Assembly (NCBI GenBank): GCA_007133465.1
Contig: SLMP01000108.1
Coordinates: 1 to 32,586, forward strand
DNA from: Nitriliruptoraceae bacterium
GTDB lineage: Bacteria > Actinomycetota > Nitriliruptoria > Nitriliruptorales > Nitriliruptoraceae
Direction of reading: 5' to 3'
Length of the DNA stretch: 32,586 nt
Made by a program: the position numbers and the translations under genes. Of the stretch, positions 20,647 through 26,500 are shown piece after piece; position 1 is the first letter of the stretch, and each line of letters opens with the position of its first letter. The notes under the pieces were generated by a model. That model was not told the DNA's origin and made no database searches. It saw only the letters and a list, made by a program, of their open reading frames with translations.

Positions 20647-21469
20647 CCTGCGTCTGGCCGGGTGCCGACGAGCAGGGGACGTGCCGGCACGACGGACGCG
20701 TCGACGACCTCGCGGTCGCCGAGCGGCTCCGACAGCTCGACCGTGTACGGCGTGGGCGGGTTGCTGGGACAGGTCTGGGCGCCGTCGAGGCCCCGCACCC
20801 CGATCTCCAGGCGGATCTCCTCGGCTGTCTCCTCGAGCCCCACGAGTTCGACGCGCCCCTCCGCGGTCTGGCCCGAGGCGCACGCCCGCTCGTGGACGAA
20901 CAGGTCGAGGGTGCGTGCGTCCCTGGCAGGCGCCGTCGCCAGTGTCAGGTCGGCTTCCCCGAGCTCGCCGCCGAGCTCGACCCTCGGGGTGCAGGGTCCG
21001 GCGGCGGTGAGCATCCAGGTCCCGTCCGGGACGTTGGTCGCGCCGGTGATGCGCTCGAGGACGCGCAGCTCGTGGGTGCGCACGTCCCCCTCGCCGAGGT
21101 CGGACGGCTCATCGAGCTCGCGCAGCAGCTCGACGCGGTCCTCGGTCACGAGCATGACCCGCCAGTCGTCGGTCGGGTCGAAGGCCGGGTCGCCGGCGTC
21201 GTCGACGGCGCCGGCCGGCCCGTCGGGCAGCTCCGACACCGACGGTGCGTCGGCGAAGGCGTCCGGGTCGTAGACGCCGCCGCCGCAGCGGACGGTCGCG
21301 TCCGACGGGGCGCTGACGTCCGGGTCGCTCGCACCGTCGGTGGCGTCGCCGCCGCCCCCGCCCGGCTCGGCCCCGCCGAGCGGAGGAGCGTCCGTCCCCC
21401 GCAGCCCGACATCACGACGGTGGCGACGGCCAGGACGGCCACGGTCCAGCGGCGATGGTGGCGGCGCAC
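20643..21469 (-). pseudogene. Frameshifted putative lipoprotein gene
   Basis: GTG 21469, 5 nt after GGAGGAG, opens MRRHHRRWTVAVLAVATVVMSGCGG, a lipoprotein signal with lipobox MSGC. Directly after it this frame becomes Arg/Ser/Ala-rich nonsense. The mature-protein sequence continues in another frame as TDAPPLGGAEPGGGGGDATD, then CGGGVYDPDAFADAP, WRVMLVTEDRVELLRELDEP, GTWMLTAAGPCTPRVELGG, to the stop at 20643. The switch lies at a run of five G on the coding strand (C at 21396-21400). Adding one G gives SGCGGTDAPPLGG, a perfect lipoprotein start. This is either a real phase-off or decay mutation or a sequencing error. The product would be about 275 aa, of unknown function, and its stop is coupled to the kinase gene. 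Confidence 0.75.
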
Positions 21470-21551
21470 GGACGCTCCTCCCCGACGGCATGCCCGTGCA
21501 CACGATCGTTCCGCGAACTGTCTGGGGGTCTCATCGCGAAGACCCCAAGCG

Positions 21552-21622
21552 AGCGGGTGAGGGGAATCGAACCCCCGTCACCAGCTTGGGAAGCTGGGGC
21601 TCTACCATTGAGCTACACCCGC
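21552..21622 (-). tRNA. tRNA-Gly (anticodon CCC)
   Basis: On the minus strand the acceptor arms GCGGGTG and CACCCGC pair fully. The D arm is GCTCAATGGTAGAGC. The anticodon stem CCAGC/GCTGG encloses loop TTCCCAA, giving anticodon CCC, and the T arm is GGGGGTTCGATTCCCC-like with the GTTCGAT loop. The discriminator base is T and CCA is not encoded. A TACCTT on the minus strand (plus 21652-21657) may be its -10. Confidence 0.95.
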
Positions 21623-21801
21623 GGAGGCGCGGCGCGGCCGCGACCTGGCGCAAGGTACTCGTCCGCTGACAGGCCTCGCAACGCGGCGGTTCCTCGCTAC
21701 CTCGACGCCCCGGCGGGGTCCGGCCTGGGACGAGCGCAGCAACGCCTCGTCTGGCGACGGCTACGGTGCCCCCGGCCCTGGCCCCCGGCACGAGAGAGAC
21801 C
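21623..21801. other. Divergent region between tRNA-Gly and dcd
   Basis: The 179 bp contain the leftward tRNA promoter region (TACCTT at 21657-21652 on the minus strand) and a TACGGT (21762-21767) that could be the -10 of dcd. GAGAGA just before GTG 21802 is a weak ribosome site. No repeats or small genes were found. Confidence 0.4.
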
Positions 21802-22383
21802 GTGATCCTCTCCGATGGCACCATCCGTGCATCACTCGCGTCCGGGCGGATCGGGGTGTCACCCCTCGGTGACGGGGCGATTCAGCCATCGAGCGTGGAC
21901 GTGCGCCTGGCTCGCCAGTTCCGGGTGTTCGCGAACCACCGGTACCCGTACATCGACGTGCGTGCGGAGCAGCCGGAGCTGACCGAGCTCGTCGAGGTCC
22001 CGCCGGGTGAGCCGTTCGTGCTCCACCCCGGCGAGTTCGTGCTCGGCGCCACCCACGAGCGGATCACCCTGGCCGACGACGTCGTCGCACGGCTGGAGGG
22101 CAAGTCCTCGCTCGCGCGGCTCGGGCTCGTGATCCACTCGACCGCCGGGTTCATCGACGCGGGCTTCGACGGCGACGTGACCCTCGAGCTTTCCAACGTC
22201 GCGACCCTGCCGATCCTGCTCCACCCCGGCATGAAGATCGCGCAGCTCGCCTTCTTCGAGCTCGACCGGCCGGCGGAACGGCCGTACGGCGCGGGTGACG
22301 CCGGCTCGAAGTACCAGGGCCAGCGGGGTCCGACGGCGTCGCGCTACCACCTCAACCGCATCGACGAGCCGGCGGCCGAGTGA
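21802..22383 (+). CDS. dcd: dCTP deaminase (possibly bifunctional dCTP deaminase/dUTPase)
   Basis: The 193-aa trimeric enzyme of pyrimidine deoxynucleotide synthesis converts dCTP to dUTP; some actinobacterial members go on to dUMP. It begins [17 protein letters not shown], followed by [10 protein letters not shown] (conserved PxSxDxRL), [15 protein letters not shown], and [33 protein letters not shown]. Glu129 in TLELSN corresponds to the catalytic Glu. [14 protein letters not shown] and [12 protein letters not shown] complete the fold with the C-terminal nucleotide-closing segment. GTG 21802 gives the exact family N-terminus; upstream residues in frame are not conserved. Whether it is mono- or bifunctional is not decided here. 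Confidence 0.97.
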   Translation: MILSDGTIRASLASGRIGVSPLGDGAIQPSSVDVRLARQFRVFANHRYPYIDVRAEQPELTELVEVPPGEPFVLHPGEFVLGATHERITLADDVVARLEGKSSLARLGLVIHSTAGFIDAGFDGDVTLELSNVATLPILLHPGMKIAQLAFFELDRPAERPYGAGDAGSKYQGQRGPTASRYHLNRIDEPAAE

Positions 22384-22412
22384 CCCTCCCCGCGGCCGGG
22401 CGCGCGACGCTC

Positions 22413-22490
22413 GCGTGTCCCGCTGTCCGGCTCCCGCGTGTCCCGCTGTCCGGCTGCCGCGCGTCCCGCTGTCCGGCTCCCGCGCGTCCG
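22413..22490. repeat. 23-bp tandem repeat array (three full units and a partial)
   Basis: Units at 22413-22435, 22436-22458 and 22459-22481 share the core GTCCCGCTGTCCGGCT and differ at one or two positions; a fourth, partial unit (GCGCGTCCG) runs to 22490. It lies between dcd and the BldD-like gene, ending about 68 bp before the regulator's start. The period is not a multiple of three, so it is not a protein repeat. A role as a multi-site operator is possible. Confidence 0.85.
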
Positions 22491-22558
22491 GCGCACGCGG
22501 CGTCACCCGGCGTGACCTTCCGCCCACCCCCGACGCTCTACCGGCGTGGGAGGTGGTC

Positions 22559-23074
22559 ATGAGCGCTGCACACGCGGTCGACGAGGTGACGGCAGAGGAC
22601 GCATCGGGGACGGCGGACTACCAGCAGCGGCTGGGTGCCCGCCTGCGGGCGATCCGACGCAGTCAGAGTCTGCGGTTGCAGGACGTCGAGGAGCTGAGCC
22701 AGGGCGTCTTCAAGGCCGTCGTCGTCGGGTCGTACGAGCGGGGTGACCGGGCCGTGGCGGCGCACAAGCTCGCCGCTCTCGCGACCCTCTACGACGTCGC
22801 GGTGGCCGACCTGCTGCCAGAGGACGACCCGTCCGGGGACGCGGGCCGTCCCGCCGGCTGGACGATCGCCGTCGACCTGCTGCTGCGGTCCTCCGATCCG
22901 GACCTCGCGGTGCTGAAGCGACTGGTGCGCCACGTCCAGCACCTGCGCGACGAGCCGGAGTCGCCGGTCCTGACGCTGCGGCGCAGCGACCTGGGCATCG
23001 TGGCGGTCGCCGTCGGCTTGCCGCCCGAGTCGGCCGAGGACTGGCTCCGCGAGCACGAGCTGCTCGCGAACTGA
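22559..23074 (+). CDS. BldD-like XRE-family transcription regulator with c-di-GMP-type motif
   Basis: The 171-aa protein has an N-terminal helix-turn-helix domain (about 20-88): YQQRLGARLRAIRRSQSLRL, then QDVEELSQGVFKAVVVGSYE and RGDRAVAAHKLAALATLY. This closely follows the Streptomyces BldD DNA-binding domain (VEEKSQGRWKAVVVGSYERGDRAV). The C-terminal domain contains R130-D-E132 and, eight residues later, R141-R-S-D144. BldD binds cyclic di-GMP through RxD-x8-RxxD; here the Asp is Glu, and the other three positions are kept. BldD represses developmental genes as a c-di-GMP-tetramer-bridged dimer. GGGAGG lies 5 nt before ATG 22559. The upstream 23-bp repeats may be its own binding sites. Confidence 0.9.
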   Translation: MSAAHAVDEVTAEDASGTADYQQRLGARLRAIRRSQSLRLQDVEELSQGVFKAVVVGSYERGDRAVAAHKLAALATLYDVAVADLLPEDDPSGDAGRPAGWTIAVDLLLRSSDPDLAVLKRLVRHVQHLRDEPESPVLTLRRSDLGIVAVAVGLPPESAEDWLREHELLAN

Positions 23075-23092
23075 CCGGCAGCGCGTCCGGTC

Positions 23093-24934
23093 TCACCAGG
23101 AGCCGCCGCCGCCCCCGCCGCCGCCGGACCCGCCGCCGCCGCCACCGAACGAGCCACCGCTGGAGCTCGACGGGTCGGTCATCGTGCCGGACCGCGAGGC
23201 GGCCACGCCCTGGAAGCTCGACTGCGAGACCCACCAGGTGGCGCCAGCGGCGGCACCACCAGCCGCCGCCGCGAGCGCGAGCTCGCGCATCAGCGACCCG
23301 AACCGTCGGTACCAGGAGTCGGCGAGACCGAGCACGATCGCGTACGGCAGCAGGCTGACCGCGGGATGGTGGTGACTGATCATCGGCTGGTCGGCAGCCC
23401 ACTCGAGCTGCTCCGCCTCCACGGTGCGCAGGAACTCCCGGAACGCCTCGGCCTGCGCGACAGTGTCGCGGCCCTCGGAGTTCAACGGCAGCCGTTCGTG
23501 GCGCCACAGCAGCCGGGCGAGCGCCGCGCCGGCGACCACCAGGCCTGCGATCACGGCAGCCACCGCCACGTGCAGGACGAGCACCCGCGCCACCAGGACG
23601 GTCAGACCCACTGTGAGCAGCAGCATGCCGAGCGCGGCGAGGCCCTTGAACCACAGGCTGCGAAGCAGCGGGGCGCGGTCGTGCTCGAGCCCGTGGTCCG
23701 CGAAGACGTCGGTGGCCTGGCGGACCAGTTCGTTCGTGGCCGCTTGGGTCCGCGTCGCCGTGTCGGCGTCGTACTCGCCGTCGAACCGGATCGAGGCCCG
23801 ACCGGGTAGCAACGTGCGGAGGAAGGCCGCGTCACCGGGCGCCGCCGCCACACCCGCGGGGCCCGCGTCGACGGTCAGGACGGTCTTCTTGCCCACGTCC
23901 CTCGAGGAGGTCGTCACGGTCCCGCGTTGGTCGAGGTCGACCAGGGTGCCGAGCAGCAGGGGTTCGGTGCGACGCCGGAGCAGCACCCCCGCCACCTCCA
24001 CCGGCCGGAAGTCGTGTGGCGGCCCGAAGATGGCGGTCGGGTGCTCGCGGTCGTGCAGGTGGGGATCGGTCATCTCGTCGCGGTAGACGAGAGCCGCCTG
24101 CACCCCCTCCAGCACGAGGAACGGCAGGGCGATGACGAGCGCAGCGACGAGCCCGGCGATCGCTGGCGGCAGGTCGACGACGGGCAGGATGCCCGGGCGC
24201 CGGTCGAGCGGCTGCTCGCGGAAGCTCGGCAGGTCGTTCGTGAACGTTGCGGCAGCGAGGTCGATCGCGACGGTCGCGGCCTGCGACGGACCGAAGGTGT
24301 CGAAGCTCGCGGTGACGACGTTGCCGTCCACGCTCGGCGCCGGTTCGCACGCCCGGGTGGTCCGGCGGGGACCCGCGACACAGGCGACGTCCACCACCTC
24401 GGTGGGGGACGTGACGGTCAGCCGGGTCTGCTGCACGTCGGTCGGCCAGTCGTAGCCCGGCACGTCGAGCCGGACCTGGACCCGCGTCGGGTCCCGCTCG
24501 GACCGGAAGGTCAGGCCGTCGATCGCGTAGCGCAGGCGGTAGGTGTAGTCGCCGGGCGTCAGGAAGGTGTTGGCCTCGCCGATCCGGATCCGGGTGTCGC
24601 CGTTCTCCGCGGTCTCGACCACGAAGTTCCACGGCTGGGCATCGTCCCCCCGATCCACCTCGACGTCGCGGTAGACGACCGTGCCCCCGCCCCGCGGTCC
24701 GCCCCGTGGCAGGTCGCGGAAGATGCCGCGGCGCACGTCGTGGAACGTGACGTCGATCGTCTCCGTCACGGCGAGGACGCCGTCGGTCGCGACCTCGACC
24801 TCGCGGTCGAACGCCGTGATCGTGAACGCGCGGTCGCGGCCGAAGCGGTCGACGGCCACGGCGATCGCGGCGGAGAGCGCGAGGACGACGGCGACGATCA
24901 GGATGGTGGCGACGCTGCGGCGGGCGATGCGCAT
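23093..24934 (-). CDS. DUF2207 membrane protein
   Basis: The 613-aa protein has an N-terminal signal/TM segment (about 7-28). An extracytoplasmic domain follows, FTITAFDREVEVATDGVLAV, TFHDVRRGIFRDLPRGG and GDYTYRLRYAIDGLTF, which is the DUF2207 beta-rich domain. A TM helix lies near 255-275 (IAGLVAALVIALPFLVLE), and a large cytoplasmic region (PVEVAGVLLRRRTEPLLLGTLVDL) contains further TM helices around 435-475 (LAALGMLLLTVGLTVLVARV). The C-terminus is a typical Gly-rich tail ending GGSW. It starts 3 nt after the LemA gene stop. LemA-DUF2207 pairs recur in actinobacteria; the function is unknown, probably in the envelope. It converges on the BldD-like gene with 18 bp between stops. Confidence 0.93.
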   Translation of the reverse strand: MRIARRSVATILIVAVVLALSAAIAVAVDRFGRDRAFTITAFDREVEVATDGVLAVTETIDVTFHDVRRGIFRDLPRGGPRGGGTVVYRDVEVDRGDDAQPWNFVVETAENGDTRIRIGEANTFLTPGDYTYRLRYAIDGLTFRSERDPTRVQVRLDVPGYDWPTDVQQTRLTVTSPTEVVDVACVAGPRRTTRACEPAPSVDGNVVTASFDTFGPSQAATVAIDLAAATFTNDLPSFREQPLDRRPGILPVVDLPPAIAGLVAALVIALPFLVLEGVQAALVYRDEMTDPHLHDREHPTAIFGPPHDFRPVEVAGVLLRRRTEPLLLGTLVDLDQRGTVTTSSRDVGKKTVLTVDAGPAGVAAAPGDAAFLRTLLPGRASIRFDGEYDADTATRTQAATNELVRQATDVFADHGLEHDRAPLLRSLWFKGLAALGMLLLTVGLTVLVARVLVLHVAVAAVIAGLVVAGAALARLLWRHERLPLNSEGRDTVAQAEAFREFLRTVEAEQLEWAADQPMISHHHPAVSLLPYAIVLGLADSWYRRFGSLMRELALAAAAGGAAAGATWWVSQSSFQGVAASRSGTMTDPSSSSGGSFGGGGGGSGGGGGGGGSW

Positions 24935-24937
24935 CGG

Positions 24938-25498
24938 TCAGGTCTCCAGGTCGACCGACGGGGCCCGGGCAGCGCCGCCGTCCGCGTCGAACATCGGCCG
25001 ATCGCGGAACCCGAACGGTCGGGCGACGATCACCCCCGGGAAGGTGGTGATCAGCTCGCGGTAGCGGCGGACCCGGTCGTTGGCGAACCCTCGAGCGAAG
25101 GCGATGCGATCCTCGGTCGCGGACAGCTCGCTGGCGAGGGCCTGGAAGCCCTGGTCGGCCTGCAGCGCAGGATACGCCTCGGCCAGCAGCAGCAGCCGAC
25201 CGACCTGCTCGCTCAGCTCGTCCTCGGCGGTGGCGCGCTCGGACGGGTCGCGGACGGCGAGCGCCGCGGCGCGGGCCGACGTGACCGCATCGAGGGTCGC
25301 GCGCTCGTGGCCTGCGTACGCGCGCACGGTCGCGACCAGGTTCGGGAGCAGATCGTGGCGGCGCTGCAGCTGGGTGTCGACCTGTGCCCACGCCTGGTCG
25401 GCCCGCACGCGGGCGCGGACCAGGCGGTTGTACAGCAGGACCACGCCGAGGAGGGCCGCCGCGAGCACGACGAGGGCGACGATCATCGGCGTCGGCAC
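24938..25498 (-). CDS. LemA family protein
   Basis: The 186-aa protein starts VPTPMIVALVVLAAALLGVVLLYN with one N-terminal TM helix. A helical-bundle domain follows: RADQAWAQVDTQLQRRHDLLPNLVATVR is the LemA signature (Asn-x-Leu ... RRxDLIPNLV), then YPALQADQGFQALASELSATEDRIAFAR and RELITTFPGVIVARPFGF. LemA proteins are membrane-anchored and of undefined biochemical role. GTG 25498 is chosen because GAGAGG is 7 nt upstream; ATG 25486 is an alternative, and further upstream the frame is Pro/Arg-rich noise. It is the first gene of a two-gene operon with DUF2207. Confidence 0.93.
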   Translation of the reverse strand: MPTPMIVALVVLAAALLGVVLLYNRLVRARVRADQAWAQVDTQLQRRHDLLPNLVATVRAYAGHERATLDAVTSARAAALAVRDPSERATAEDELSEQVGRLLLLAEAYPALQADQGFQALASELSATEDRIAFARGFANDRVRRYRELITTFPGVIVARPFGFRDRPMFDADGGAARAPSVDLET

Positions 25499-25612
25499 GG
25501 GAGGACCTCTCGGGAAGGCGCTGGACACGGGTCCGGGGCGGGGCGGTCCGGGCCGGGCGCGAGCGTAGGCGGGACGTGGCGGCACGCGTCGCGTTCTCGG
25601 TCACGCGCCGTC

Positions 25613-25647
25613 GAACGACGAACGACGAACGACGAACGACGAACGAC
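25613..25647. repeat. 7-bp microsatellite (GAACGAC)5
   Basis: Five perfect head-to-tail units of GAACGAC cover 35 bp, between the LemA start and the G5-domain remnant. The array marks the place where the remnant's homology to G5 proteins starts and so may mark a deletion junction. It could also vary in copy number by slippage. Confidence 0.9.
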
Positions 25648-25660
25648 GCCGACCCGCGGC

Positions 25661-26174
25661 GTGGACGCTTCCCGCGCCGGGCTGCGCTTCGACACCTACC
25701 GGGGGACGGTCACCGACGGCGAGGAGACGGACGGGGAGCTCGTCGCCGAGGAGGTCGTGCGCGAGCCACGTGACGAGGTCGTGCTCGTCGGGACCTACGT
25801 GCCCCCGCCGCCGCCACCCCCCCGCCCCGGCACCGGCGCCCGTCCCCGTCGCGTCGTCCGACGGCTCCGCCGGGAGCGCGTCGTCGGGCGTTCAGGGTGG
25901 CGCGAACGCGTCGAACGGGGGCACCACCTCGGATGCGGGCAGCGCGGGTGGCTCGTCCGGTTCCGGGGGCGCGGGCTCGGGTGGGTCGGGCGGCTCGTCC
26001 GGTTCCGGATCGTCGTCCGGGCAGGGCAGCGGGGCGGCGAGCTCCGGGACCAGCTCACCGCAGGGCTACCTCGTCGCCCCTGGCTCGAACGCGGCGGCGT
26101 TGGCGCCGGTGATGATGCAGCAGTCCATCGCGCTCGGCGGGTGCCGGCCGAAGTGCTGGCCCTACCCCGGTTGA
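25661..26174 (+). pseudogene. Remnant of a secreted G5-domain protein (5'-truncated, frameshifted)
   Basis: In one frame, from GTG 25661, the sequence GLRFDTYRGTVTDGEETDGE and LVAEEVVREPRDEVVLVGT matches only the C-terminal half of a G5 domain, as found in Rpf and other secreted proteins. A poly-Pro run YVPPPPPPP follows. There the frame changes at seven C (25817-25823). Removing one C continues the protein as PAPAPAPVPVASSDGSAGSA and a long Gly/Ser-rich linker to SPQGYLVAPGSNAAALAPVM, MQQSIALGGCRPKCWPYPG and the stop at 26174. The signal peptide and upstream domains are absent and no ribosome site is seen. It is interpreted as a decaying gene. Confidence 0.6.
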
Positions 26175-26490
26175 CGGCCGGGGGTGCGGCCCGCCGCTGC
26201 CGGTAACGGGGGTGGTTGGTCGCGACGCCACACCGATCCGGAGCGCGGCCGGCTCGGCCGGCTCGGCCGGAGCGGATCGGTGCGCTGGTCCGGCGCGTAG
26301 GGGCGGTCAGAGGTGTCCGCCTCCGGACACCACCGCGGCCACGTGGGGGATCCGGTGGGCCGAGGTGGACAGATGTGGCCGCCCGGGTACGCCGGATCAC
26401 GTGTGGCCTGGCACGCAGGCCCCACCTCCGTGCGCGCGATGTCGACGTCGCGCGAGGCCTGACCTCGAGGCCTGAGCTCGAGGTCTGACC
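26175..26490. other. Intergenic region between two converging 3' ends, rich in hairpins
   Basis: The 316 bp hold a CACCGATCCG (26231-26240)/CGGATCGGTG (26273-26282) perfect inverted repeat that encloses three GGCCGGCTC-like units, and an 8-bp hairpin at 26312-26331. No gene is supported; short open frames lack ribosome sites. Confidence 0.5.
26312..26331. terminator. Short hairpin GGTGTCCG/CGGACACC
   Basis: GGTGTCCG (26312-26319) and CGGACACC (26324-26331) form a perfect 8-bp stem with a 4-nt loop. It lies between converging 3' ends, so it is most likely a bidirectional terminator; an operator is an alternative. Confidence 0.4.
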
Positions 26491-26500
26491 TCAGGCCTGG
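26455..26500 (-). terminator. Hairpin overlapping the stop codon of the Fe-S reductase gene
   Basis: AGGCCTGACCTCGAG (26455-26469) can pair with CTCGAGGTC...AGGCCT (26477-26498), with a small internal bulge. The right arm includes the leftward stop codon (26491-26493). It is a plausible leftward terminator without a T-run. Confidence 0.45.

Noticed and set aside
21396-21400. Programmed ribosomal frameshift in the lipoprotein gene
   Set aside because: No slippery heptamer with a stimulatory structure was recognised; a simple one-base indel in a homopolymer explains it better.
22413-22490. CRISPR-like array
   Set aside because: The units are directly adjacent with no spacers, only three in number, and no cas genes are present.
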